Assembly: GCF_008933155.1 (NCBI RefSeq)
Contig: NZ_WBVP01000018.1
Span: 1 to 64,000 of the forward strand
DNA: 64,000 bases
Reading direction: 5' to 3'
DNA from: Aliivibrio finisterrensis
Lineage (GTDB): Bacteria; Pseudomonadota; Gammaproteobacteria; Enterobacterales; Vibrionaceae
Position 1 is the stretch's first letter, and each line of letters starts with the position of its first letter. The position numbers were made by a program, and so were the translations under genes. Positions 19,528 through 27,917 of this stretch are shown one piece after another. The notes under the pieces are model-generated. The model was given only the letters and a program-made list of their open reading frames with translations, had not been told where the DNA came from and searched no databases.

Positions 19528-21045
19528 TCAATCGTAAATGGTCACTTGGTTTCGCCCCTTCATCTTACTTTGATATAAAGCCTGATCGGCGGCTTTAATT
19601 AATTCCTTTTTGTCTTCACCATTCCATAAAACTCCGCCTATACTGATGGTTTGTGAGATCTCAAATTCATCAAACTGTGTTGGTGAGTTTTCAACAAGAT
19701 GATGAATTTCATTTGCGATTTTCGTTAATGCCTCTTTGCTTTCAACTTTAATCACTATCGAAAATTCATCACCACCTAGCCGAAAGAATGAGGCTTTATC
19801 TTCTAAGTATTTAGATACTAATTGGCTAATATGCCGTAATACCTCATCACCTTCTGGGTGACCATAAGTGTCATTTATCTGCTTAAATTTATCTATATCA
19901 AAGCACAGTAATGCAAATGAAACGTTTTCATTAATATGGCTATTTATGATATTTCTAATTGCTCTTCGATTTAGTAAACCAGAAAGATCATCATGCATAG
20001 CCAAATAATGTAATTCTTTTGTTCTTATCGCCAATAACTTTTCAATTCTGTATTTATCTCGCGTAACCATAAAGGTAAGAGTCGCAATTAGAACAGAGAT
20101 CGCCAAAGAACCAATAAACATCCAAAACAGAGTTAGGCGCTGGTAATCAGTAAATTTTTCATTGGTTTTATATTCAATCTTCCACACACGGTTTTCTATT
20201 TTTATACTACTTGTATAAATTAATTCGCTAAAATCATCCCATTGGGTACTCTGAAACATGATTGGATCATCTTCAGCATCAAAACCCGTATCGATAATAC
20301 GTACCACTAAAGATTCACCTAATGAGGTTGATGATATCAATTGCTCAAAATAGCTAGTAATACGAAGTACCCCAATCACCACTCCTTTTATATTTTGTTT
20401 ATCCGTAGTAAACACGGGGTGGTACACAAGCATCCCTGTTTTTAGTGCATTCTGCTCTAAACTGTCTTGCAATAAGCGAATTTTATCCGACACACTTGGA
20501 CGTCCTGTTTTCATAAACTCATCAAGAACCAATTGAAAACGCTCACGGGACGAATAGAAGCCTAATAGCTTTATATTTGCTTCATCTCTTGGATAAATAT
20601 CGGTTGCAACATAAATGGGCTCATGATTTTTCATCACATAACCAAACGTTTTCGGTTGATCTTTAGGGACGGTATAAATGTTAAATGAAGGGAAAACTTG
20701 TTGAGCATTTTTAGTATGTTGCTCAATTTCATTTTCTTGAATTTTTTGCATCCATTGCAATGAAATCAAACTTTCTGAGCTAGAGAGTAATGAGCTGGCA
20801 AAGAGTGGGAATTGCAGCCAATCTTGCTTGGAGCCGGATTGATAAAAATTAGCTCCTGCACCAATAAAATCAATATCTTTTTCAATAAGAAGAGAGAGTA
20901 ATACCGACTGACGATCAGCCTCTTTAAAGAAGTTTTCCTTGTTGCTATCTAAATCTGATTTATAGACCACCCTCATTGAGAGCAAACTAAAAAAAAGCGC
21001 TAAGATAAAGCTGGTTATTACATAGAAATAACTATTTTTAAGCAC
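19528..21045 (-). CDS. Membrane diguanylate cyclase with CHASE-type sensor
   Basis: This 505-residue inner-membrane protein is predicted to make c-di-GMP from GTP. Membrane helix 1 (FYVITSFILALFFSLLSM) is followed by a periplasmic CHASE-like domain of about 280 residues and helix 2 (FWMFIGSLAISVLIATLTFMV, about 305-325). The GGDEF domain comes last, with an intact GGDEF at about residue 421 and the DDLSGLLNRR entry motif. The upstream inhibitory I-site RxxD is absent (EDKASFFRL there), so product feedback is probably weak. The start is GTG with AGGGA upstream. It is divergent from the DUF2760-Hsp70 operon. Confidence 0.9.
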   Translation of the reverse strand: MLKNSYFYVITSFILALFFSLLSMRVVYKSDLDSNKENFFKEADRQSVLLSLLIEKDIDFIGAGANFYQSGSKQDWLQFPLFASSLLSSSESLISLQWMQKIQENEIEQHTKNAQQVFPSFNIYTVPKDQPKTFGYVMKNHEPIYVATDIYPRDEANIKLLGFYSSRERFQLVLDEFMKTGRPSVSDKIRLLQDSLEQNALKTGMLVYHPVFTTDKQNIKGVVIGVLRITSYFEQLISSTSLGESLVVRIIDTGFDAEDDPIMFQSTQWDDFSELIYTSSIKIENRVWKIEYKTNEKFTDYQRLTLFWMFIGSLAISVLIATLTFMVTRDKYRIEKLLAIRTKELHYLAMHDDLSGLLNRRAIRNIINSHINENVSFALLCFDIDKFKQINDTYGHPEGDEVLRHISQLVSKYLEDKASFFRLGGDEFSIVIKVESKEALTKIANEIHHLVENSPTQFDEFEISQTISIGGVLWNGEDKKELIKAADQALYQSKMKGRNQVTIYD

Positions 21046-21215
21046 GCTCTTCCCTCAAGCAATTGATATATTTCTAATTCTAGTCCTTATTAAGAGCGAA
21101 CGAAACTAAATACCCAACAAAACTAAAATTTTATTACATTAACTGCAATTTGTTCAAAATAGCGCCAAACGGTGTCTGTTATCCATTTTTAAAGCGCTTC
21201 TTTTATCTCTTATCC

Positions 21216-21232
21216 CTTGAATATGCTACAAT
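21216..21232 (+). promoter_or_regulatory. Candidate promoter of the DUF2760-Hsp70 operon
   Basis: The stretch CTTGAATATGCTACAAT contains a sigma-70-like -10 (TACAAT, 21227-21232). It also contains a CTTGAA that resembles the -35 of heat-shock sigma-32 promoters, but the following ACCACAAT is only a weak match to CCCCATNT. Which sigma factor acts cannot be decided by eye. Confidence 0.35.
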
Positions 21233-21292
21233 TCACCACAATTTAGTTAAAAACGTTTAGTGCATTGCACCCAAAAATATAGAGAATGAATT

Positions 21293-21925
21293 ATGAATTT
21301 TGACGTAAATGCTATTCCTTCTACTTTCGACTTAGGACACATTGTTCTATTCGGTACTTCTGCTTTGTTCGTATTACTTTACGCGATGAAAAAAGGCAAA
21401 ACGGTAGAAATCGAAAAGATTGTTGAAATTGAAAAAGAAAAGATCGTTGAAAAACCTGTAGAAAAAATCGTCGAAATCGAAAAAGTGGTTGAAGTTGAAA
21501 AGATCATTGAGAAAATCATCGAAGTTGAACCAAAAGTAAAAACATCTACTCCTGAATCTGCTCTTCAATTATTATCTCTTTTACAAAAAGAAGCGCGTTT
21601 TATCGACTTTATGCAAGAAGACCTTAAAGGCTTTGCTGATGCAGAAGTTGGTGCAGCAGCTCGTGTTATTCATGAAGGTGGCCAGAAAGTATTATCCGAC
21701 TACTTCACACTTACTCCAGTTCGTACTGAAGAAGAAGAATCTCGATTAACTATTCCTGCTGGTTTTAATCCATCAGAAGTTCGCCTAACAGGTAATGTAG
21801 TAGGTGAAGCTCCATTTAACGGCACACTTATCCACCGTGGTTGGAAGGTAGCCGAAGTGAAACTGCCAAAACTGGCTGATGGCTATGACGCAACAATCGT
21901 TGCTCCAGCAGAGGTTGAACTGTAA
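21293..21925 (+). CDS. DUF2760-family membrane-anchored protein
   Basis: This 210-residue protein has an N-terminal hydrophobic segment (HIVLFGTSALFVLLYAM, about residues 16-32). A highly charged repeat section follows at about 36-80, built from EKIVEIEK/VEKIIE units, probably a rigid charged helix. The C-terminal domain of about 125 residues (from ALQLLSLLQKEARFIDFMQEDL) matches my recollection of DUF2760. The stop overlaps the start of the next gene (TAATG), so translation is probably coupled to the Hsp70 gene. It may be a membrane-tethered partner of the two Hsp70 proteins; this is inferred from the operon only. Confidence 0.75.
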   Translation: MNFDVNAIPSTFDLGHIVLFGTSALFVLLYAMKKGKTVEIEKIVEIEKEKIVEKPVEKIVEIEKVVEVEKIIEKIIEVEPKVKTSTPESALQLLSLLQKEARFIDFMQEDLKGFADAEVGAAARVIHEGGQKVLSDYFTLTPVRTEEEESRLTIPAGFNPSEVRLTGNVVGEAPFNGTLIHRGWKVAEVKLPKLADGYDATIVAPAEVEL

Positions 21926-23745
21926 TGGAACAAGCTAAATACAGCATTGGTATCGATTTAGGTACAACTCACTGTGTTCTTTCTTATGTGGATTTACATG
22001 ATGAAGATGCAAGCGTTCAAGTGATGCCAATCCCTCAATTAACCGCTCCTGGCCAAGTTGAAGAGAAATCACAGCTGCCTTCTTTCATGTATCAAGCGCA
22101 TGACGCTGAACTATTAGAAGGTGACACAAGTCTTCCTTGGACAACCAAACCAAACGCAATTGTTGGTAGCATTGCTCGTAACCTTGGCAGCAAAACGCCA
22201 ATTCGCTTAATTGCAAGTGCAAAAAGTTGGCTGTGTCATGGTGGCGTAAACCGTCGTGAAGCATTCTTACCGCTAAATAGCCCAGAAGAAGTGATCAAAG
22301 CATCACCTCTTGAAGTGACTAAACGTTATTTAGAGCACCTTCAAAATGCGTGGGATTTTCAAAACCCTGAGCACCCTCTAAATGAACAAGACATTACGAT
22401 TACCGTTCCTGCATCATTTGACCCTGCTGCTCGTGATTTAACGGCTGAAGCGGCAAATAATCTTGGCTTCCGTAATCTTACGTTATTAGAAGAGCCACAG
22501 GCTGCAGTTTATAGCTGGATTAAAAACAACGGTGACGCTTGGCGTGATCAAGTTTCTGTTGGTGATGTGATTTTAGTGATTGATATCGGTGGCGGTACTA
22601 CCGATTTATCATTAGTTGCTGTGACTGAAGAAGAAGGGAACTTGAGCCTAAACCGTGTTGCGGTGGGTGATCATATTCTTCTTGGTGGCGACAATATGGA
22701 TTTAGCTCTGGCTTATCGTCTAAAGATGAAGCTGGCACAAGAAGGTAAGCAACTGCAACCTTGGCAAATCCAAGTAATGACTCACGCTTGCCGAGATGCA
22801 AAAGAAGCGCTTCTTAACGATTCAGACTTACGTGCAGTTCCAATTGTGGTTCCTAGCCGCGGGTCTAAATTGTTAGGTGGCACACTGCAGACTGAACTGA
22901 CTCAAGAAGAAGTACAACAAACATTGGTAGAAGGTTTCTTCCCTGCTGTTCCTGTTAATGAACACCCAGTTCAATCTGCTCGTGGCGCATTGACTCAAAT
23001 CGGCCTACCTTATGCACAGGATGCGGCGGTAACTCGTCATCTAGCTAGCTTCTTAACTCGTCAACAAGCAGCAACTGATGACGTTTTTGGTCAACAAAAT
23101 GAAGCTGATTTTATTAAGCCAACTGCGATCCTTTTAAACGGTGGTGTTCTAAAATCAAATCTTCTCGCTGAGCGTTTACTTGGCATTATTAATGATTGGT
23201 TAATTGATGCTGAAGCGGAAGATGCAAAACTTCTTGAAGGTCTGGATCTTGATTTAGCTGTTGCGGCTGGTGCTTCTTACTACGGCTCTGTTCGTACCGG
23301 TAACGGTGTTCGTATCCGCGGTGGTATCGCATCAAGCTACTATGTTGGTATCGAAAGCTCTATGCCTGCGATCCCTGGAATGGAACCACCAATGGAAGCT
23401 TTATGTGTTGCGCCATTTGGTATGGAAGAAGGCTCGCATGCTGATGTACCTAGTCAACAATTTGGTTTAGTGATTGGCCAACCTGTACAATTTAAATTCT
23501 ACGGTTCAACGACTCGTCGTGACGATCAAGCAGGTACTCATCTTGATTTCTGGATGCCAGAAGAGCTAGAAGAACTTCCAACGATTCAAGTAACGCTTCC
23601 TGTTACTGAAGGTCGCTCTGCAGGTGAAGTGGTTCCTGTTCGTTTAGCGTCTAAAGTGACGGAACTTGGGACTCTTTATCTTGAAGCCATTGCTGCTGAC
23701 AGCGGTGAGAAATGGCACGTTGAGTTTGATGTTCGTGAAGCATAA
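21925..23745 (+). CDS. Divergent Hsp70-family protein (first of pair)
   Basis: This 606-residue protein has the Hsp70/actin ATPase fold. Phosphate 1 is GIDLGTTHCVLSYVD (residues 9-23), the connect/phosphate 2 section is VILVIDIGGGTTDLSLVAV (about 213-231), and the adenosine motif is in ILLNGGVLKSNLL (about 400). The C-terminal part of about 140 residues, with beta-rich sequence (FGLVIGQPVQFKFYGSTTRR), replaces a full substrate-binding domain and lid. There is no EEVD-like tail and it is not DnaK, HscA or HscC. It is coupled to DUF2760 upstream. The gap to the second Hsp70 gene is 134 bp with a hairpin. Confidence 0.85.
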   Translation: MEQAKYSIGIDLGTTHCVLSYVDLHDEDASVQVMPIPQLTAPGQVEEKSQLPSFMYQAHDAELLEGDTSLPWTTKPNAIVGSIARNLGSKTPIRLIASAKSWLCHGGVNRREAFLPLNSPEEVIKASPLEVTKRYLEHLQNAWDFQNPEHPLNEQDITITVPASFDPAARDLTAEAANNLGFRNLTLLEEPQAAVYSWIKNNGDAWRDQVSVGDVILVIDIGGGTTDLSLVAVTEEEGNLSLNRVAVGDHILLGGDNMDLALAYRLKMKLAQEGKQLQPWQIQVMTHACRDAKEALLNDSDLRAVPIVVPSRGSKLLGGTLQTELTQEEVQQTLVEGFFPAVPVNEHPVQSARGALTQIGLPYAQDAAVTRHLASFLTRQQAATDDVFGQQNEADFIKPTAILLNGGVLKSNLLAERLLGIINDWLIDAEAEDAKLLEGLDLDLAVAAGASYYGSVRTGNGVRIRGGIASSYYVGIESSMPAIPGMEPPMEALCVAPFGMEEGSHADVPSQQFGLVIGQPVQFKFYGSTTRRDDQAGTHLDFWMPEELEELPTIQVTLPVTEGRSAGEVVPVRLASKVTELGTLYLEAIAADSGEKWHVEFDVREA

Positions 23746-23777
23746 TTTGGTTATTAATCTTCACTAATATGCTGCTT

Positions 23778-23816
23778 TAAGAGTTCAGTCACCGTTATAG
23801 GGGCTGAACTCTTTTA
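23778..23816 (+). terminator. Hairpin between the two Hsp70 genes
   Basis: A 10-bp stem AAGAGTTCAG / CTGAACTCTT with a 15-base loop and T-run lies 34 bases after the first Hsp70 stop. It may be a partial terminator that lowers expression of the second gene. Confidence 0.75.
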
Positions 23817-23879
23817 TTATATGCCCCTATATTTTATCGCTGCCGCCTTCTCGTTTATTGCAGCTTCATTGGAGTTTTT

Positions 23880-26696
23880 ATGAGTTCTTCTAATCGTTAT
23901 TTAATTGGTATCGATCTTGGTACTACTCACACTGTTGTGGCTTATACTGACATCTCTCTTGGTATCGAAACCAGTCCTATTGAGATCTTCAATATTGATC
24001 AATTAATTGGACCAGGAGAAGTTGCTCGAAAACCTCTACTCCCTTCGTTTCGCTACCATGCGTCACAAAGCCAGATTAGCGATAACGATTTAACGCTACC
24101 TTGGAATGTAAAAGCGATTGATGGTGAAATAAAGAACGCAATCATTGGTGAATGGGCACGTGAATTAGGCTCAAAAGTAGAAGGCCGCCAAGTCGTCAGC
24201 GCTAAGAGTTGGTTATCTCACACTAAAGTCGATCGCACTTCAGATATTCTGCCTTGGGCAGGCGCAGAAGATGTTGAAAAAGTCTCACCTATTGTTGCCA
24301 GTGCCAGTTATTTAAACCACGTTCGTCAGTCTTGGAATTACCACCACCCTGATGCGCCAATGGAACTTCAAGAAGTGGTTGTTACTGTTCCTGCTTCGTT
24401 TGATGAGAGTGCTCGTTCATTCACTATCCAAGCAGCAAAGCTAGCAGGTCTTGATAACGTCATTCTATTGGAAGAACCACAAGCAGTTTGTTATGACTGG
24501 TATCACCATCATCAAGATACTGCAAAAGACATTCTAAAGAACATACCATTAATGGTGGTGTGCGATGTAGGCGGCGGCACTACCGATTTAAGTTTAATCC
24601 AAGCGCGTTTTAATAAAGACGAATTGGCACTTGACCGTATTGGCGTTGGTGATCACCTAATGTTAGGCGGTGACAACATCGATTTAGCCTTAGCGCATTT
24701 GGCTGAACAACGCTTAGACAGCGGTAAGAAAATGACGGCAGCCGCGTTAACTAAACTTATTCAACAAACGCGTAAAACCAAAGAACGTTTGTTATCTGCT
24801 AACGCCCCTGAATCTGGTCATATTACTCTTCTTGGTTCTGGCTCTAAACTATTAGGTGGCAGTCGTAAAGTTGAGTTAACTAAAGAAGAAGTTCATCAAA
24901 TTGCGCTTGATGGGTTCTTACCACTGACTGACTTTAATGAGCGCCCAAATCAACGTCAAGCCGCTGTTGTTGAGTTTGGCTTACCTTACGCTTCTGATCC
25001 TGCGATCAGTAAACATCTTGCGCAATTTTTAGATAATCATAAAGAAGTCTCAGCAAAAGCATTAGGTTGGAGTGATAGTGATTTAGCTGCTCATCAAGAT
25101 CGTGCTATTCCTGTTGGCCTATTATTAAACGGTGGCGTATTTAACAGCCCTCTCCTTGCTGAACGTTCACTTGAATTAATGAACAACTGGAAAGGTGACA
25201 CTGTCACTCAATTATCTAACCCTCATCCAGATTTAGCTGTTGCTTATGGTGCCGTAGCTTATGGTAAAGCACGCCATGGTGCACAATTAAAAATTGGCGG
25301 TGGCTCTGCGCGTTCATTCTATTTACAGTTAGAAGAGAAAAATAAACAACCACAAGGTTTATGTTTATTGGCAAAAGGCAGCGATGAAGGTGAAGAGATT
25401 CGTATGACGAGCCGCCGTTTTTCGTTAACTTTAGGTGAGCCAGTTCGATTCAACCTACTCTCAACGACAAAAGACCAACTTGCTACCTCGGGCATGATCA
25501 CTGAGTTAGCCGATCCAAGTTTTGTTAGCTTACCGCCTTATGTCGTAACACTTGAATCAAGTAAATCAAAAGAAGAATTACACGCCAACCAAAAAGATCG
25601 CGTTGAAGTAACCTTAGCTTGTCAATTTACTGAAGTCGGCACCATTAAGATTGAATGTGTTTCTGTTGAGAATGATTCGCAACGTTGGCTAGTGGAATTT
25701 GAAGTACGTAACCAAGTTTCGAATAAAAGTGCTAACCTTGCAGACCAGATTAATCTACCCCCTCGCCTTCCAAATGCAATTGCCAACATAAAAGAAGCCT
25801 ATGGCGGTAGTAAGCTAAATCCGAATGCGATTAAAGCCTTTTCTAAAAACATAGAGAAACTAATAGGCAAACGTGAATCATGGGATTTAATTACCTCACG
25901 GGAACTAGCAACCGCATTACTAGACAGTAAAAAACGTCGTCGTCGCTCTGATAAACATGAACAAAACTGGTTAAAAATGACCGGCTTTGCACTGCGCCCT
26001 GGTTTTGGATACCCTGCTGACGAATGGAAAATTAGCCAAGCATGGGAGACCTATCAACAAGGTATTCAGTTTGAATCAAAGCAATCTTGGAATGATTGGT
26101 GGACATTCTGGCGTCGTATCTCTGGTGGTTTAAGCCAAGAGCAACAAGAAACCATTTTGGCAGATATTGCTAAATATTTGCATCCAGGTTCTTTACGTAA
26201 CCCTAAAACACTAGAAGATGCGACAAACAAAAGCTATGAGGCGATGGTTCGCTTAGCTGCCGCTCTAGAACATCTAGATGTTGAAGATAAAACATTAATC
26301 TCAACGTGGGTGTTAGGTCATGCAAAAAATGGCAATCAAGCGCAGGTACATTGGTGGGCATTGGGTCGTATTTGTTCTCGTTCTCCATTTTATGGCAGCC
26401 AACATAACCTTATTCCGGCAAACCAAATTGCTCAGTGGCTACCTACACTGCTAGAACAAGATTGGAAAGCACAACCAATGGCAGGTTTTGCCGCCGTTAT
26501 GATGACACGATTAACGGGTGATAGAACCTTAGATGTCTCTGATGAGCTACGTCAAAGTATCATTGATAAGCTGAAGAAGAGTCGCTCTCCACAAAGCTGG
26601 GTTGAATTAGTGTCTAGTCAACAAGCGCTAACAGAAGCCGATTCTAAACGTTTATTTGGTGATGCCTTACCTGCAGGATTACGTTTAATCAATTAG
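23880..26696 (+). CDS. Divergent Hsp70-family protein with extra C-terminal domain (second of pair)
   Basis: This 938-residue protein has the same Hsp70 ATPase core as its neighbour: GIDLGTTHTVVAYTD at residues 9-23, VCDVGGGTTDLSLIQ at about 227, and LLLNGGVFNSPLL at about 418. After the beta-rich section it has about 320 further residues that are helical and tryptophan-rich (SWDLITSRELATALL, WNDWWTFWRRISGGLSQEQQ). I recall this as a DUF3731-type extension. This makes it half as long again as DnaK. The two paralogues may work as a pair. It could act in protein quality control, but no client or J-protein is encoded nearby. Confidence 0.85.
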   Translation: MSSSNRYLIGIDLGTTHTVVAYTDISLGIETSPIEIFNIDQLIGPGEVARKPLLPSFRYHASQSQISDNDLTLPWNVKAIDGEIKNAIIGEWARELGSKVEGRQVVSAKSWLSHTKVDRTSDILPWAGAEDVEKVSPIVASASYLNHVRQSWNYHHPDAPMELQEVVVTVPASFDESARSFTIQAAKLAGLDNVILLEEPQAVCYDWYHHHQDTAKDILKNIPLMVVCDVGGGTTDLSLIQARFNKDELALDRIGVGDHLMLGGDNIDLALAHLAEQRLDSGKKMTAAALTKLIQQTRKTKERLLSANAPESGHITLLGSGSKLLGGSRKVELTKEEVHQIALDGFLPLTDFNERPNQRQAAVVEFGLPYASDPAISKHLAQFLDNHKEVSAKALGWSDSDLAAHQDRAIPVGLLLNGGVFNSPLLAERSLELMNNWKGDTVTQLSNPHPDLAVAYGAVAYGKARHGAQLKIGGGSARSFYLQLEEKNKQPQGLCLLAKGSDEGEEIRMTSRRFSLTLGEPVRFNLLSTTKDQLATSGMITELADPSFVSLPPYVVTLESSKSKEELHANQKDRVEVTLACQFTEVGTIKIECVSVENDSQRWLVEFEVRNQVSNKSANLADQINLPPRLPNAIANIKEAYGGSKLNPNAIKAFSKNIEKLIGKRESWDLITSRELATALLDSKKRRRRSDKHEQNWLKMTGFALRPGFGYPADEWKISQAWETYQQGIQFESKQSWNDWWTFWRRISGGLSQEQQETILADIAKYLHPGSLRNPKTLEDATNKSYEAMVRLAAALEHLDVEDKTLISTWVLGHAKNGNQAQVHWWALGRICSRSPFYGSQHNLIPANQIAQWLPTLLEQDWKAQPMAGFAAVMMTRLTGDRTLDVSDELRQSIIDKLKKSRSPQSWVELVSSQQALTEADSKRLFGDALPAGLRLIN

Positions 26697-26706
26697 CTTT
26701 AGCCAA

Positions 26707-26750
26707 TGACAAAAATAAGACAAAGAGTCTTTTTTGCGTCATTTTTGTCA
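26707..26750 (+). terminator. Probable terminator of the Hsp70 operon
   Basis: Nested hairpins (outer TGACAAAAA / TTTTTGTCA, inner AGAC / GTCT followed by six T) begin 11 bases after the stop. They are AT-rich, so strength is uncertain. Confidence 0.55.
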
Positions 26751-26775
26751 AAGCTACGCAAACAAACTAAAATTT

Positions 26776-26826
26776 CCTTCAAAATTGTGATGAATTAAGT
26801 ATACTGAATTCATCACAATTTGAAGG
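26776..26826 (+). promoter_or_regulatory. 50-bp palindrome overlapping the ribosome-binding site of the next gene
   Basis: The left arm CCTTCAAAATTGTGATGAATT (26776-26796) pairs with the right arm AATTCATCACAATTTGAAGG (26807-26826) with a single extra A. The 10-base centre AAGTATACTG is itself nearly palindromic. The right arm ends in GAAGG, the Shine-Dalgarno sequence eight bases before the ATG at 26835. If transcribed the hairpin would hide the ribosome site; as DNA it could be a large operator. No T-run follows, so it is not a normal terminator. Confidence 0.7.
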
Positions 26827-26834
26827 TAACCTGA

Positions 26835-27137
26835 ATGATCCATATCGTTATTTTAGCGACTATGGTGTTACTTTATTTTGTTGGTTGGTCTCGCTTCGGT
26901 ACTCGAGAATTACGCAATGCAGCCAAGAGGTTTAGTGAAATAATTCCTGCCCCTCAAGAGCTAGTTATTGAATGGATTATGTATAATAAACAGATATTGG
27001 ATATCAATGAGTTTCAACGTTTCATCATCCATTTAAATAGAGCAAGCACTGAAGATTTAAAAGCAGAGCTAGATAGTTTTTCACATTATCTTGAAATACA
27101 CGCGCCAGAGTACGTGATTACAAGAACTCCTTCTTAA
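26835..27137 (+). CDS. Small membrane-anchored protein of unknown function
   Basis: This 100-residue protein begins with one hydrophobic segment (IHIVILATMVLLYFVGW, residues 2-18). A mainly helical cytoplasmic or periplasmic part follows (ELRNAAKRFSEIIPAPQ, WIMYNKQILDINEFQRF). I do not recognise the family. A GAAGG ribosome site lies 8 bases upstream and is contained in a large palindrome that could control translation. A good terminator follows. It is in the same direction as the Hsp70 operon, but a terminator lies between them, so it is probably transcribed separately. Confidence 0.75.
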   Translation: MIHIVILATMVLLYFVGWSRFGTRELRNAAKRFSEIIPAPQELVIEWIMYNKQILDINEFQRFIIHLNRASTEDLKAELDSFSHYLEIHAPEYVITRTPS

Positions 27138-27154
27138 ACTATCAGCGATATTAA

Positions 27155-27193
27155 ACAAAAAGGCTCAAAGTTAATGACTCTGAGCCTTTTTAA
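27155..27193 (+). terminator. Bidirectional terminator
   Basis: The stem AAAAGGCTCA / TGAGCCTTTT with A-run and T-run lies between the convergent 100-residue protein gene and the DUF2947-like gene. Confidence 0.88.
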
Positions 27194-27211
27194 TTTTATC
27201 GCTAACCGTAA

Positions 27212-27685
27212 TTAACTTCTTGAGCCTAACTTCACTTTACCTTTCGAATTAAACCACAATGCTTGTGCTTTCTTCTTTCCGATAAGTATTGGTAAGTCAT
27301 CGTAAAATAAAAAGTTTTTCCATGTTTGCTTAAATGTGCCCCAAGAGGTTTCAATCAGATTGTATTTCTCATAACAAAAATAAACCGTTACATCATCAGC
27401 CCAATCAATGAACTCTAATACTTCTTCAGGTAATGCTTCGTTGTCACTGTCCCAACGATGCTGCCAATCAATTTCATTACTCCATGAGCTTTTTTTCATT
27501 GGCCATTCTTTTGAACCAAAATGATCTGCGGTTGGACTATTCACACTGATAAAGTCATTCCAAACCTGAGCAGATTTTGCTTGAGTGAATGGCTTAATTA
27601 ATGGTAGTAATGCATCATCAACTGGCATTGATTGATGAGTGAAAATCCATTTGCGGTTGTATTCATCTAAAGGTAAATAGCTCAT
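27212..27685 (-). CDS. DUF2947-like cytoplasmic protein
   Basis: The protein has 157 residues with no signal peptide or membrane helix. It is unusually rich in tryptophan (about ten), with segments such as KEWPMKKSSWSNEIDWQHRW and VYFCYEKYNLIETSWGTFKQ. It ends in a basic KVKLGSRS tail. The pattern fits DUF2947, a family I know mainly from vibrios and relatives, without known function. It is divergent from the CARF-nuclease gene with a 232-bp gap to that gene's likely ATG. The gene is clearly real; the family name is moderately sure. Confidence 0.65.
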   Translation of the reverse strand: MSYLPLDEYNRKWIFTHQSMPVDDALLPLIKPFTQAKSAQVWNDFISVNSPTADHFGSKEWPMKKSSWSNEIDWQHRWDSDNEALPEEVLEFIDWADDVTVYFCYEKYNLIETSWGTFKQTWKNFLFYDDLPILIGKKKAQALWFNSKGKVKLGSRS

Positions 27686-27917
27686 AGTTCATTCTGTATT
27701 TAAGACATGTACACCTATTCTATCGTCTTTTTTTATTAAGCCCAAATAAGAATATTTAACAGTGGGTTGATTTTTATCATTAAGCCCCTCATTACAATAG
27801 TATTGAATAACAAAGCTATACTGATTCTATAAATTAGTCTTCATTAAAATTATAATTATTCGGTTACACATGCCTTCTGCTTCGTTTATGTGTAATCACC
27901 ATTACAAGGATTATTTC

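Noticed and set aside
21211-21242. Heat-shock (sigma-32) promoter for the Hsp70 operon
   Set aside because: Only the CTTGAA part fits; the -10 match is weak, so it is kept as a tentative promoter only and not as a finding.
27870-27917. Upstream ATG of the CARF nuclease
   Set aside because: The first 16 residues do not fit the CARF fold, and the ATG at 27918 has a good AAGGA site.
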